DNA of 64,000 bases from UBA6244 sp965140775 (GCA_965140775.1 OZ223471.1:1488001-1552000), one strand, 5' to 3'. Numbered from the stretch's first letter, positions 24,620 to 34,744 are shown. Notes: generated from the letters alone by a model not told the origin. Made by a program: numbers and translations.

Positions 24620-26503
24620 TTACTTCGTCGGGGGGCTATAAATATTCTCGCTGTTGCGATAACCGGTCAGGTCTTCGTACCAATCTTCGTACAGCGCACC
24701 GCCCGATTCGGCCCAGTCGGCAAAGAAATTGTAAGCGTCGATAATTTGAACCTGTTCCACAGGATATTCAAACTTTACAGGCAAATCAATGGCCCAGGGC
24801 AGGTTGTTCACCGTTTGATAGTATTTTCCGGTAGCAGGATTGCTGTCGTCGGCCCAGGTGCCAAACAAAGCCTGGTCGGCCAGGTCGGTGGGCTCTTCTC
24901 CAGCCAAATGCACTTCGATGCCGCGGTCTTCATTCACCACGATAAACGGATTGTAAGGTGCCACACGGTTGCTCACCACACGGGTAGAAAGTGGGTTAAA
25001 CACCACATGTATTTGATAAAATTGTGGTTCCACGTAAGGCATATCCGGCACGGTGTTGATAAATCCGCTTCCCGAAGCGCCTATCATGCTGAATGCGTTG
25101 TCGAAAAACATGATCACCGTATTGGTTTGGTTTTCTTCGGTTCCGTTGGCGGCAATGTTCAGGTAATTTTCTGTAAATTGCTGACCTGTAACTGATTGAA
25201 CGTTGGCAGGATCGCCCTCAATCATGATACCAAAACCGTTGATGAGACTGGCACCCACGGCACGTACGCTGTAATCGGTATAAAATTCAACCAGTCCATT
25301 GTTGGAGTTGAGCACCGATTTGTATTGATAATCAAGTACCAGATCGTTGAAGTCGTAGTCGCCTTTTCCCGGCCACAGGTCTTCAAAGGCAAAGGTTCCC
25401 CAGTCGGTTTCGTTGGGATAATACACATTAAAAGCACGTGAGGCATCCGATGGATAGTCGTCCAGCTCGTCGTCCACGCCATCCCCGTCCGAATCGCTCA
25501 CAGGTCCGGTTACCACCACATTGTCGAAATACATGCTGGTGTTGGTGCTGTAGTCGTTGGTCCAGATGAGTACCTGACATGAAGCTGTCCCCGAAGGCAT
25601 GGTGGCGGCAATCATTTTGTTGGTCCAGCTGGTGGGGACCGTGGTAAAGAAAATATTGTAATAGGCCAAAGCATTTCCACTGCTGTTCAATGGAATAAGG
25701 TACAGCCAGGCGTAGTTCGAGCCATTGGCACCAACGCGCTTCATGTCGGCACTAAAGGTGATCAAATCTCCGGGTGCCGCTGCAATGAGTTGCGAAGTGC
25801 CGCCATAAAATGAGGTATTCGAATTGTGTGTTCTAATATAGCCATCCGACCCATCTTGTGCCCATTCCATGTATCCTTTGTTGGCATCTCTGGAGAACCA
25901 CCATTTTTGGTCGATGGTATTCAAATCCGACCAGTAATGCATGGTACCAAAATTGTTGGTGCTGAAATCACCATTGGTAATGAGGTTGGTAACAACCTTT
26001 TGGTCGTATCCACGATGCACGTCCAATTGGGTTATTCTGCTGCTTTTAAGGGTGGGGGCTAGTGAATCGGGAGGTAAGTTGCCATAGTTTTCGCCAAAGT
26101 CGATGATAACACCGCCTTCTTTCAACCCCGAGTTGGCAATGGGAACCACCACGGCTCCGGCCACCGTTTGTACATATACTTCGGTGAGGGTGCTGGGCAC
26201 AACCACACTTCCGTTAAATGATCCTGTGGCATCAAAACTGCCTGATGTAATCAACTTACCGCCCATGGCAGGGTCAGCCGAATACACATCAAAGCGACTT
26301 CTCATTTCCGAAAAATCTACTGTCTCGGGCATCTGTATGCTAAGGGTTACCTCTTTGGTTGTTTCAAAAACAAATCCGTCGGGCACCACCAAATCGTCCA
26401 TACTCTTTTGTGGATCAACAGGATTGTCGTTGTTGTTGCACGACTGCAAACCAAACATTCCCAGAATAACGACGATAATAAAAGCGCTTATATAAGTCTT
26501 CAT
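24620..26503 (-). CDS. LruC-domain surface lipoprotein with carbohydrate-binding-like module
   Basis: From the ATG at 26503 the lipobox LQSC puts the lipidated Cys about residue 22, followed by NNNDNP, which includes an acidic residue consistent with possible surface export. A middle module (about 180-330, LITNGDFS ... MYFDNVVVTG) resembles a CBM4/9-type jelly roll. A calcium-like repeat DSDGDGVDDELDDYP follows, then the LruC domain (about 370-627, WPGKGDYDFNDLVLDY). LruC proteins are poorly characterised outer-surface proteins. The start codon was chosen because the -7 element at 26548-26555 lies upstream of it but downstream of the in-frame codon at 26581. Confidence 0.82.
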   Translation of the reverse strand: MKTYISAFIIVVILGMFGLQSCNNNDNPVDPQKSMDDLVVPDGFVFETTKEVTLSIQMPETVDFSEMRSRFDVYSADPAMGGKLITSGSFDATGSFNGSVVVPSTLTEVYVQTVAGAVVVPIANSGLKEGGVIIDFGENYGNLPPDSLAPTLKSSRITQLDVHRGYDQKVVTNLITNGDFSTNNFGTMHYWSDLNTIDQKWWFSRDANKGYMEWAQDGSDGYIRTHNSNTSFYGGTSQLIAAAPGDLITFSADMKRVGANGSNYAWLYLIPLNSSGNALAYYNIFFTTVPTSWTNKMIAATMPSGTASCQVLIWTNDYSTNTSMYFDNVVVTGPVSDSDGDGVDDELDDYPSDASRAFNVYYPNETDWGTFAFEDLWPGKGDYDFNDLVLDYQYKSVLNSNNGLVEFYTDYSVRAVGASLINGFGIMIEGDPANVQSVTGQQFTENYLNIAANGTEENQTNTVIMFFDNAFSMIGASGSGFINTVPDMPYVEPQFYQIHVVFNPLSTRVVSNRVAPYNPFIVVNEDRGIEVHLAGEEPTDLADQALFGTWADDSNPATGKYYQTVNNLPWAIDLPVKFEYPVEQVQIIDAYNFFADWAESGGALYEDWYEDLTGYRNSENIYSPPTK

Positions 26504-26547
26504 GGCAAAATATATTAAATTTGTAAAGGCTAATTCAACAATGGTAC

Positions 26548-26555
26548 CAAAGATA
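26548..26555 (-). promoter_or_regulatory. -7 element TATCTTTG of the LruC gene
   Basis: A TAnnTTTG match on the minus strand, 44 nt before the ATG at 26503. Confidence 0.6.
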
Positions 26556-26652
26556 CGGCATTGTTGTAAAAGGTTGACCAATAACTAAATAAAATTTTGA
26601 AGTAAGCGATAGTATTTCCCGATACGGGAAAAATTTATAAAAAGTGTACCAT

Positions 26653-27189
26653 ATGGAGAATATTACACCGGGTATTGGCTCACGTGTTTCGCATCCTGAA
26701 TTTGGAAATGGGGTGGTTATTCAGGTATATAGCGACAGTTTTGAAATCACCTTCATGGATTATGGCGTAAAAACGGTGACTAAATCTTTTGACAAACTTA
26801 AAGTATTGGACCATCACGGTAGCGAAACCGACCTGATCTCCTACGAAAAAGTGGAAAGGGTTTTTCGTAAATTGCTGACTTCCATTACGGATATCCAGCA
26901 TCCCGTGCATTTGGGGGATAAATGGCGGGGTGGCAAACTCATTTTGAAGCCGGGAAACGATGGTTTAAAAGAGAAGGAATTGCCCATCGATGCTTTCTTT
27001 CATAAGATTGTGATGGTGCGCGACCGACTCCGGGTGATGGAACAGCGTATCAATGCGGCCAAGGGTTTGGACGACGAAGAAAAGGTGGCTTTGCAGCAGT
27101 ATATTACCCGGATTTATGGAAGCCTCACCAGCTTCAACGTGCTTTTTGCCGACAAGGATGACCACTTTGTGGGAGAAAAAACCACCTGA
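26653..27189 (+). CDS. Conserved hypothetical protein with Tudor/SH3-like N-terminus
   Basis: The N-terminal 55 residues (GIGSRVSHPEFGNGVVIQVY ... ITFMDYGVKTVTKSFDKLKV) look like the small beta barrel found at the end of UvrD/PcrA helicases, so nucleic acid or polymerase contact is possible. The remainder is helical (about 70-178). No full-length family was recognised. An ATG at 26644 is three codons upstream. The stop codon is followed after 1 bp by the ATG of aroK, so the two genes form an operon. Confidence 0.68.
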   Translation: MENITPGIGSRVSHPEFGNGVVIQVYSDSFEITFMDYGVKTVTKSFDKLKVLDHHGSETDLISYEKVERVFRKLLTSITDIQHPVHLGDKWRGGKLILKPGNDGLKEKELPIDAFFHKIVMVRDRLRVMEQRINAAKGLDDEEKVALQQYITRIYGSLTSFNVLFADKDDHFVGEKTT

Positions 27190-27190
27190 T

Positions 27191-27718
27191 ATGCAACCTG
27201 TATATCTCGTTGGTTTCATGGGAGTTGGAAAGAGTACGGTAGGCAAACGACTGGCTTCGTTGATGGATTTGGAATTCATTGATTTGGACATGATGTTCGA
27301 GTCAAGGTACAAATTGAGCATTCAGGCATTTTTTCAAAAATATGGGGAAGCTCTGTTCCGACAATTTGAACAGGAGATACTTAAATCGACATTCGACTTG
27401 ACCGACGTGGTCATTTCTACCGGTGGCGGAACTCCTTGTTATGGTAGTTCCATGGACGACATGTGTCGCCACGGGCTAACCGTTTACCTGCACATGCCAC
27501 CCGCAGCCCTGGTCAGCCGCCTGGTCAGTGCCAAACGCCAACGTCCGTTGCTGGAGGGAAAAACGGAAAACGAATTGTCGGAATATGTTGCATGCAAACT
27601 GAATGAGCGCCTGTCCTATTACACCCGAGCCCATTTGCAGGTGGATGCCCTGAGTCTGGATGTGGGCTCCTTGGCGGAAAAAATCAGGGGGTATCCGGAT
27701 GTTCAGAAACGAACCTAA
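27191..27718 (+). CDS. aroK: Shikimate kinase
   Basis: Shikimate kinase phosphorylates shikimate at the 3-hydroxyl in aromatic amino acid synthesis. From the ATG at 27191 the 175-residue protein has the usual length, with the P-loop GFMGVGKSTVGKRLA (residues 8-22), FIDLDMMFE (about 28-36) with the shikimate-binding Asp, the GGGTP region (STGGGTPCYG, about 76-85), and RQRPLLEG in the lid. A reading from 27053 would overlap the upstream gene and disrupts the canonical N-terminus. Confidence 0.94.
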   Translation: MQPVYLVGFMGVGKSTVGKRLASLMDLEFIDLDMMFESRYKLSIQAFFQKYGEALFRQFEQEILKSTFDLTDVVISTGGGTPCYGSSMDDMCRHGLTVYLHMPPAALVSRLVSAKRQRPLLEGKTENELSEYVACKLNERLSYYTRAHLQVDALSLDVGSLAEKIRGYPDVQKRT

Positions 27719-27996
27719 CAAGGTGAGTAAGCATAAGTGGTAAAATTTGGCCACTTGTAGTGCAGCAGTGCTAAATGGTTTTATTAAGTGTTGCCTACTG
27801 TGGAGGGTGTCCAAACCGGATAAGCATATCGTAGCAGTTATTCCTACTGTCTCACGAATCCAAACAGCAACTTTATATGGCCTTTTTTAGGTCTAGTGGA
27901 CAAAAAGGAGGCTAAAAACTTCTGTAGCACCCATTACTATTAGCTTTAATGCAAATCAAAGGTTTTGAATAAAACAAGTACTTTTACACCTGTATC

Positions 27997-28443
27997 TTAT
28001 GCTTCCAAAAAATCCCTCGCTTCCTCAAACACTTCCTCCAACCGACTCATATTTTGGTAGAAAAATTCAAAAATGTATGGCCAATGTTCTCTGTTCATGG
28101 TGGTCAATCCGTGCTTCTCGATGGTGATGACGGCGGTTTCGGAAGTTTGAATATCGGTATTCCAAATCATGGGTTCGTTTACTGCTTGCTCAAATTCGGG
28201 AGCTAAAAATTGCAGTTTGGCCAGATGATTCCGGCGTGCTTCGGGATTCTTCTCTACCAAATCGAGATGCACAGCCACCTGCTTTCGTTCGGCACTAAAC
28301 CTGAACCGAAAACCCCGGATCCCGGTTTTGTTGAGCAGCCATCTTTCTCTGATTTGCAACCGCTTACGTTTGGTGGTCGACCATTTTCCAAACGTAGTCC
28401 AAAACTCTTTGTTTACCTGACGTGCTTCCTGACGACCGTACAT
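27997..28443 (-). CDS. DUF4268 family protein
   Basis: The 148-residue protein shows the family pattern: NKEFWTTFGKWS near the N-terminus, RGFRFRFSAERKQVAVHLDL (about 43-62) and a C-terminal acidic helix (RLEEVFEEARDFLE). DUF4268 is related to restriction-like or nuclease-associated C-terminal domains, but stand-alone copies are common in Bacteroidota and unassigned. It starts 5 bp after rlmD ends and is cotranscribed with it. The 278 bp between aroK and this gene's end hold nothing recognisable. Confidence 0.78.
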   Translation of the reverse strand: MYGRQEARQVNKEFWTTFGKWSTTKRKRLQIRERWLLNKTGIRGFRFRFSAERKQVAVHLDLVEKNPEARRNHLAKLQFLAPEFEQAVNEPMIWNTDIQTSETAVITIEKHGLTTMNREHWPYIFEFFYQNMSRLEEVFEEARDFLEA

Positions 28444-28448
28444 GGAGT

Positions 28449-29882
28449 TTACTTTTTAACCAACAGCACAATGTTTTCCACATGGTGGGTCTGTGGAAAC
28501 ATGTCCACGGGTTGTGCTTTTACGGCTTTGTATTTTTTGGCCAAAATGGCCACATCACGGGCTTGAGTAGCCGGATTGCAACTGATGTAAACAATTTTTT
28601 CCGGTGCCATTTCAAGCATCTGATATAATACCCTTTCGTGCATTCCTGCTCGTGGTGGGTCGGTGATGATGACATCGGGTTTGCCATGTTTGTTTACAAA
28701 ATCGCCGGTCAATACCCTGGCCATATCGCCTGCAAAAAAGGTGGTATTGTCGATGTTGTTGAGTTGTGCATTGATTTCGGCATCTTTGATGGCTTGTTCC
28801 ACATATTCAATACCTACCACTTTTTTCACCGAACGGGCAATGAAGGCGGCAATGGTTCCTGTTCCGGTGTATAGGTCGTAAACCAGTTCGTCGCCTTTGA
28901 ATGCTGCAAAATCGAATGCTGCCTGATACAGCCTGCGGGCTTGTGCCGGATTGGTTTGGTAAAAGGAAATGGGTCCCACTTTGAATTGTAAATCGGGTTG
29001 ACCGGCCACGGGAGCTTCCATTTTTTCCATGATAAACGGATCGCCCTTAAATAGTTGCACTTCCAAATCGGTGATGATGTCGTTTACCTTCTCATTAATT
29101 ACATACATCAGCGACGTGATTTTAGGAATGCGGTTCGATAACCATTCCAGCATTTCGGCAATTTCGGTGTCATCGTATTTGAATACCACAATCACCATTA
29201 AATCGCCTGTGGTGGAGGTGCGAATGACAACGTTGCGCAGCATGCCTTCGCCTGTATGCAGGTTGTAAAAGGTCATGTTGTGTTCGATGGCATATTCCTT
29301 GATGGCCAGTCTTATTTCATTGGATGGGTCTTCCTGCAGATAGCAATGGTCGATGTCGAGCACCTTATTGAACATGCCCGGAAGGTGAAATCCAAGTCCC
29401 TGGGTATTTAGCGGTCCCCCTTCGTCGGCAGGTGTATCTAAGGATGTAAGCCAACGGCGGTCGGTAAAGGTAAATTCAAGTTTGTTGCGGTAATAGTAAG
29501 GCTTTTCGTTACCGAGAATGGGCAAATATTCGTCCACCTCCACTTTCCCGATACGCCTGAAATGATCGATTACCTGTTGGTGCTTTAAATCAATTTGGTG
29601 TTGGTAATCAATGTGTTGCCATTTACATCCGCCACACAAACCAAAGTGCGAACAAGTGGGTTCGGTGCGAATGTCGGACTTTTGGTGAAAGTTCACAATC
29701 CTCCCCTCCAGGTATTTCGATTTTTTGCGTGTAACCTGCACGTCCACGACATCGCCCGGCGCGGCGAATGGAATAAATACGACCTTTTCGTTGTAATATG
29801 CCAATGCTTTTCCTTCGGCTCCGGCTTTCATTACTTCCAGGTTTTCAAGCAGTGGAAGTGGTTTCTTTTTTGTGCGACCCAT
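28449..29882 (-). CDS. rlmD: 23S rRNA (uracil-C5)-methyltransferase, RlmD/TrmA family
   Basis: From the ATG at 29882 the protein has 477 residues. It shows a TRAM-like N-terminal domain (about 10-70), an iron-sulfur cluster motif CSHFGLCGGCKW (about 76-87) with a further Cys upstream or downstream, the SAM-binding VYDLYTGTGTIAAFIARSV (about 319-337) and the catalytic regions DPPRAGMHE and YISCNPATQARD near the end. It methylates uridine 1939 of 23S rRNA or a related site; RumA-type members vary in target. The start was taken after the -7 element at 29901-29908. Confidence 0.92.
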   Translation of the reverse strand: MGRTKKKPLPLLENLEVMKAGAEGKALAYYNEKVVFIPFAAPGDVVDVQVTRKKSKYLEGRIVNFHQKSDIRTEPTCSHFGLCGGCKWQHIDYQHQIDLKHQQVIDHFRRIGKVEVDEYLPILGNEKPYYYRNKLEFTFTDRRWLTSLDTPADEGGPLNTQGLGFHLPGMFNKVLDIDHCYLQEDPSNEIRLAIKEYAIEHNMTFYNLHTGEGMLRNVVIRTSTTGDLMVIVVFKYDDTEIAEMLEWLSNRIPKITSLMYVINEKVNDIITDLEVQLFKGDPFIMEKMEAPVAGQPDLQFKVGPISFYQTNPAQARRLYQAAFDFAAFKGDELVYDLYTGTGTIAAFIARSVKKVVGIEYVEQAIKDAEINAQLNNIDNTTFFAGDMARVLTGDFVNKHGKPDVIITDPPRAGMHERVLYQMLEMAPEKIVYISCNPATQARDVAILAKKYKAVKAQPVDMFPQTHHVENIVLLVKK

Positions 29883-29900
29883 CAATAGTAATTTAGCCCG

Positions 29901-29908
29901 CAAAGATA
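29901..29908 (-). promoter_or_regulatory. -7 element TATCTTTG of rlmD
   Basis: A TAnnTTTG match on the minus strand, 18 nt before the ATG at 29882. Confidence 0.62.
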
Positions 29909-30032
29909 GTAAAACCAACGATTGAGCCCATGGGAATTGTGGGGCACATCAGGTGTGAGAAATCAACAGGATTTTACACTCAAATAATGAACTAAATGCT
30001 TTGCAAGTAGTTTGATATCAAGTGATAAATTG

Positions 30033-30740
30033 CTAAAAGTTGGGTTTGAGAGAGTAGGTACGATAAAAGTCTTCTATCACAGCTACGGCTTCTTCGATGG
30101 TGTCCACCAGATGAAAGAGCTCCAGATCTTTTTCACTGATTTTGCCTTCGGCCAGCAGTCGGTCTTTTATCCAGGCTACCAGTCCTCCCCAGTAGTCTTT
30201 GCTAATCAGGACAATGGGAAAGCTCACCAGCTTGTGGGTTTGGATGAGGGTAATGGCTTCGAAAAGTTCGTCGAGGGTACCAAAACCACCGGGCAATACC
30301 ACATAGCCTTGCGAATAGCGCATAAACATGAGTTTGCGCGTAAAAAAATAGTCGAACTGAATGAGCTTGTCGTGATCGATATAGGGGTTGGCCATTTGTT
30401 CAAAAGGCAGGTTGATGTTGAGCCCCACTGATTTTCCTCCGGCAATGTGCGCTCCTTTGTTGGCTGCCTCCATGGCTCCGGGCCCACCTCCGGTGATGAT
30501 ACCAAAACCTCTTTTGGTTAATAGATAGGCCAATTCTTCGGCCAGATGGTAACACTTATCCCCGGGCTTGGTACGTGCCGACCCAAATACTGCTACACAA
30601 GGGCCTATTTTTGAGAGGGTTTCGTATCCATCTACAATCTCCGACATGATTTTAAACACCGACCAACTATCGTGGGCTTTAGTTTCTGCCCAGGTTTTTA
30701 GTTTGACATTTTCTTTTTCGGGTGCGTTTTTCTTTTCCAT
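30033..30740 (-). CDS. LOG-family nucleotide phosphoribohydrolase (TIGR00730)
   Basis: The 235-residue protein has the Rossmann core of the LOG/YvdD family: CVAVFGSARTKPGDKCY (about 49-65), GFGIITGGGPGAMEAANKGA (about 76-95) and the signature VLPGGFGTLDELFEAITLIQ (about 147-166). Family members release the base from nucleoside 5'-monophosphates, including cytokinin ribotides. The enzyme is cytoplasmic. No promoter element of the standard type was found, and the gene stands alone between rlmD and uvrA. Confidence 0.92.
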   Translation of the reverse strand: MEKKNAPEKENVKLKTWAETKAHDSWSVFKIMSEIVDGYETLSKIGPCVAVFGSARTKPGDKCYHLAEELAYLLTKRGFGIITGGGPGAMEAANKGAHIAGGKSVGLNINLPFEQMANPYIDHDKLIQFDYFFTRKLMFMRYSQGYVVLPGGFGTLDELFEAITLIQTHKLVSFPIVLISKDYWGGLVAWIKDRLLAEGKISEKDLELFHLVDTIEEAVAVIEDFYRTYSLKPNF

Positions 30741-30835
30741 ATACAGGCGAAATTTTTATGCTTTTTCGTGATGCAAGTTAGTTAATTCTCACCATCCATT
30801 TTTTATTCTTCCCATTCTTTTTGCATCTTTTGATT

Positions 30836-33694
30836 TTAAAGGGTGTGTCCTTTGAGTTCTGAAAGCAGAAAAGGTGCGGTGCGGCTTTCTTCGTTCATGG
30901 CCACTTCTTCAGGTGTGCCTTCACAAATAATTTGTCCTCCGGCTGCGCCGCCTTCAGGACCCAGGTCGATTACATGGTCGGCCACCTTGATCACGTCCAT
31001 GTTGTGTTCAATTATCAACACGGTATTTCCTTTGTTTACGAGTTTATCCAGCACTCCCAGCAGCACCTTCACATCTTCAAAATGAAGTCCGGTAGTGGGT
31101 TCATCGAGGATGTAAAGGGTATTTCCGGTATCTTTTTTTGCCAGTTCTGCGGCCAGTTTCACCCGCTGGGCTTCGCCGCCGGAAATGGTGGTGGATGATT
31201 GTCCCAGTGTAAGATAGCCAAGTCCTACGTCTTGCAGTGTTTTGAGTTTCACCACGATAAATGGAATATTTTCAAAGAACTTAACCGCTTGATTGATGGT
31301 CATGTTGAGCACATCGTTGATGGATTTTCCCTTGAAGCGCACTTCCAGGGTTTCACGGTTGTATCGTTTGGCATTGCAATCTTCGCACACCACATACACA
31401 TCGGGCAAAAAGTTCATTTCGATGGTTTGTACGCCGGCACCTTTGCAGGTTTCGCATCGCCCACCCTTCACGTTAAACGAAAACCTGCCGGGTTTGTACC
31501 CCCTGATTTTGGCTTCTGGCAGGTTGCCAAAAAGTTTTCTGATTTCATCAAACACCTTCACGTAAGTGGCAGGGTTGGAGCGGGGAGTACGTCCGATGGG
31601 CGACTGGTCGATTTCGATGACCTTGTCGATGTTTTTAATGCCTTCGATGCGTTCGTAGGGAAGGGGTTTTTTCAATGAGCGGTAAAAGTGATTGCTTAGA
31701 ATAGGGTAGAGGGTTTCGTTGATGAGGGTGGATTTTCCGCTTCCCGAAACGCCGGATACACAGATTAATTTACCCAAAGGAAGGGTTAAATTAACGTTTT
31801 GGAGGTTGTTTCCGGTGGCATTGAATAACTGCAGGGTTTTGCCGTTGCCTTTTCGTCGTTGTTTTGGAATGGCGATGGTACGTTTTCCATTGAGGTAGTC
31901 GGCGGTGATGGTGTTGCTGGCTTTAATTTCCTCGGGAGTGCCAGCGGCCACTATTTCTCCGCCGTGCATACCTGCTCCGGGACCGATGTCGATGACAAAA
32001 TCGGCCATCAACATGGTGTCGCGGTCGTGTTCTACCACGATTACCGAATTGCCCACATCACGCAGTTCCTGAAGCGCCTTGATAAGTTTGTGGTTGTCGC
32101 GTTGGTGCAACCCAATGCTGGGCTCATCCAGAATATACAGCACACCTGTGAGTTGCGACCCGATTTGCGTGGCCAGTCGTATGCGCTGCGACTCGCCACC
32201 CGAAAGGCTGCGCGCCGGACGGTAGAGGTTGAGGTAGCCAATGCCCACTTCCAGAAGAAAATCAAGGCGACTGTTGATTTCACGTAGAATCTCATGACCG
32301 ATCAGTCGTTGCTTCTCGCTCATGCCCTCTTCCACGTTTTCAAGCCATTGACGCAATTCCACCAAGTCCATTTGCGACAATTCCGCAATATTTTTTTCGT
32401 TTATTTTAAAAAAGAGGGCTTCTTTCTTCAAGCGGTCGCCATTACATTCCGTGCAAACGTGCTTGTTCATAAAACCGTCGGCCCATTGTTTGGAACGTTG
32501 TCCGTTGGCTTCGGCGCCAAAATTTTCCACATATTCCACTACCCCTTCAAAATTCAGGGTGTAGGAAGAGGTGATGCCCAGGTATTCTTTTTTCACCGTG
32601 AAGGTTTCCCTCGATCCGTTTAGTATAACGTTCATTCCTTCTTCGGGAATGTCTTTGATGGGAGTGGAGAGCGTAAAACCGTACTTAATACCAATGGCTT
32701 CCAGTTGATTGAATAACCAGTTGGCTTTGTATTCACCGAAAGGTGCGATGCCTCCCCGTTTGATGCTGAGGTTTTTGTCGGGCATGATCTTATCCCGATC
32801 CACCTCGTTCACCAATCCCAGTCCGTTGCATGTGGGGCAAGCTCCATAGGGTGAATTGAAAGAGAAGGTGTTGGGTTCGGGTTCGTCGTACGACAGCCCT
32901 GTTACCGGACACATGAGCTTTCGGCTGTAGTGTTTTGTTTGGTTGTTTTCAGGATCAAAAATGCTGAGGGTACCCTTCCCAATCTTCATCGACTGCGACA
33001 CGGTGCGCCGGATGCGGTCCTTGTCGGGATGGTTCAGGTCGATGCGGTCCACCACCACTTCAATGTCGTGCACCTTGTAACGGTCGAGTTGCATGCCGAA
33101 TTTAATGTCTTGAATTTCACCATCCACACGTACTTTCAGGTAGCCTTGCTGACGGATTTGTTCAAACACTTCCCGGTAATGACCTTTTCGTCCTTTCACC
33201 AACGGTGCCAGAACAACAAGCTTTTTACCTTTAAAATTGTCGGTTATCAACTGTGTAATCTCGTCTTCTGAATACTGTATCATTTTTTCGCCCGAGAGAT
33301 AGGAATAAGCTTCCGAAGCCCGTGCAAAGAGCAAACGCAGGAAGTCGTATACCTCGGTGATGGTGCCCACTGTGGAGCGCGGATTTCTGTTTACCGATTT
33401 TTGCTCGATGGATATTACCGGACTCAATCCATTGATTTTGTCCACATCCGGACGTTCCATGTTGCCAATAAACTGACGGGCATATGCCGAAAAGGTTTCC
33501 ATGTACCGGCGTTGACCCTCGGCATAAATGGTGTCGAAAGCCAGCGACGACTTGCCGCTTCCACTCAGACCGGTGATTACCACGAGCTTGTTGCGCGGCA
33601 TGGTGATGTCGGCATTTTTCAGGTTGTGCACACGTGCGCCAAAAACCTCCAGGTTTTGATTGCCATGAAAGGGTGCGAGGGCTTGATTTTTCAT
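30836..33694 (-). CDS. uvrA: Excinuclease ABC subunit A
   Basis: UvrA scans DNA for bulky lesions in nucleotide excision repair. The 952-residue protein carries two ABC modules with Walker A GLSGSGKSSLAF (about 43-54) and GVSGSGKSTLIN (about 647-658), two ABC signatures (RSLSGGESQRIRLA and TTISGGEAQRVKLA) and two zinc-binding CxxC pairs (CPTCNGLG; CETCKGAG). It overlaps the lytic transglycosylase gene by 4 bp (ATGA), an unusual partner for a repair gene. Confidence 0.98.
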   Translation of the reverse strand: MKNQALAPFHGNQNLEVFGARVHNLKNADITMPRNKLVVITGLSGSGKSSLAFDTIYAEGQRRYMETFSAYARQFIGNMERPDVDKINGLSPVISIEQKSVNRNPRSTVGTITEVYDFLRLLFARASEAYSYLSGEKMIQYSEDEITQLITDNFKGKKLVVLAPLVKGRKGHYREVFEQIRQQGYLKVRVDGEIQDIKFGMQLDRYKVHDIEVVVDRIDLNHPDKDRIRRTVSQSMKIGKGTLSIFDPENNQTKHYSRKLMCPVTGLSYDEPEPNTFSFNSPYGACPTCNGLGLVNEVDRDKIMPDKNLSIKRGGIAPFGEYKANWLFNQLEAIGIKYGFTLSTPIKDIPEEGMNVILNGSRETFTVKKEYLGITSSYTLNFEGVVEYVENFGAEANGQRSKQWADGFMNKHVCTECNGDRLKKEALFFKINEKNIAELSQMDLVELRQWLENVEEGMSEKQRLIGHEILREINSRLDFLLEVGIGYLNLYRPARSLSGGESQRIRLATQIGSQLTGVLYILDEPSIGLHQRDNHKLIKALQELRDVGNSVIVVEHDRDTMLMADFVIDIGPGAGMHGGEIVAAGTPEEIKASNTITADYLNGKRTIAIPKQRRKGNGKTLQLFNATGNNLQNVNLTLPLGKLICVSGVSGSGKSTLINETLYPILSNHFYRSLKKPLPYERIEGIKNIDKVIEIDQSPIGRTPRSNPATYVKVFDEIRKLFGNLPEAKIRGYKPGRFSFNVKGGRCETCKGAGVQTIEMNFLPDVYVVCEDCNAKRYNRETLEVRFKGKSINDVLNMTINQAVKFFENIPFIVVKLKTLQDVGLGYLTLGQSSTTISGGEAQRVKLAAELAKKDTGNTLYILDEPTTGLHFEDVKVLLGVLDKLVNKGNTVLIIEHNMDVIKVADHVIDLGPEGGAAGGQIICEGTPEEVAMNEESRTAPFLLSELKGHTL

Positions 33695-34659
33695 GAGCCT
33701 GATGGATTTAGTCCGTTTCTTTTTAAGATGAGTTCTTCGTGGGTGATGTTATAGGGTGCCAATGGAATGGAAATGATATAGGTTTTTTTCTTCCTGTTTT
33801 TCAGGTAGTTTTGCCGTAACCAGGGGTTGAAATACTTCAGCAGCTTATAGCTGATTTGATGTTTGTCGGCCCAATCTGCCCAATCGTCAACACTTTCGTT
33901 TACTTCAACGGTGCGTACCGGAATGGGCAGGTACACGTCTTTGTTGTCCAGGTAAAAACCAAAGTTTTCCGGGTTTTCCATGATCATTTTAATGGCCAGA
34001 ATTCGGTAAACGTATCGCGCTGTTTCTTCGTTGAGCAACAGATCGTAAAAAGAGGAGGCTTTTTGTCGGTCGATCTGACGGTTGATTCCATTTTGTCCGG
34101 CATTGTACGAAGCCGCCGACAGCGTCCAGTTGCCATAGGTTTCATAGCTTTTTTGGAGGTATTCGCATGCTGCCACTGTTGATTTTTCCACGTTGTAGCG
34201 TTCGTCAATATCTTTGTCGATTTCCAGATCGTATTCTTTGGCCGTACCTTTCATCAATTGCCAAAAACCGGTAGCTCCCGAAGGCGAAACTACATTGGAA
34301 AGGCCGCTTTCAATCACGGCTACATACTTAAAGTCGAGCGGAATGCGGTGACTTTTCAATATGGAATCGAACAGGGGAAAGTACCGATGGCTTTTTTTGA
34401 TTAATTGCAGGGTGGCCGAATGCCAATAGGTATTCACCATCAATTCGCGGTCGAGGGCTTCGCGCACGTAAAACAGATCGAGGGGGACTTCCTCTCCGGC
34501 AAAGGTAAGGGTGTCGGGGATGTTGGGCGACACAATCCGGTAGTATTGTTCGTTTTGACCCGGGGTGTGGCTAACCTGCAGTTTTTTTAGTGCATCAAAA
34601 CCAAAGATGAGCATGGCAATAACGACAATCAGAAGTATGTAAGTGAGTATTTTTTGCAT
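33691..34659 (-). CDS. Membrane-bound lytic transglycosylase, SLT type
   Basis: One N-terminal helix (about 4-20) anchors a soluble domain of the MltD/SLT family. The catalytic Glu is E117 in YVAVIESGLSNVVSPSGATG, followed by FWQLMKGTA and the AASYNAGQNGINR motif near 203-215. It cleaves peptidoglycan glycan strands with formation of 1,6-anhydro ends in the periplasm. No LysM repeats follow. It is the first gene of an operon with uvrA. Confidence 0.9.
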   Translation of the reverse strand: MQKILTYILLIVVIAMLIFGFDALKKLQVSHTPGQNEQYYRIVSPNIPDTLTFAGEEVPLDLFYVREALDRELMVNTYWHSATLQLIKKSHRYFPLFDSILKSHRIPLDFKYVAVIESGLSNVVSPSGATGFWQLMKGTAKEYDLEIDKDIDERYNVEKSTVAACEYLQKSYETYGNWTLSAASYNAGQNGINRQIDRQKASSFYDLLLNEETARYVYRILAIKMIMENPENFGFYLDNKDVYLPIPVRTVEVNESVDDWADWADKHQISYKLLKYFNPWLRQNYLKNRKKKTYIISIPLAPYNITHEELILKRNGLNPSGS

Positions 34660-34736
34660 TCAATCAGGTAGTTGTGGTAGGTTGTTGAGAACATGATCCA
34701 TTATTGCTCCCCGAAAAAACCGAAGAGAACAATGGG

Positions 34737-34744
34737 CAAAATTA
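34737..34744 (-). promoter_or_regulatory. -7 element TAATTTTG of the transglycosylase-uvrA operon
   Basis: A TAnnTTTG match followed by C on the minus strand, 77 nt before the ATG at 34659. Confidence 0.5.

Noticed and set aside
26581..26643. Longer N-termini for the LruC gene (to 26581), the DUF308 gene (to 5808), the CxxCH gene (to 24440) and the FISUMP gene (to 13401)
   Set aside because: In each case a -7 element lies at or downstream of the longer start, and the shorter start begins at a normal signal peptide or membrane helix.
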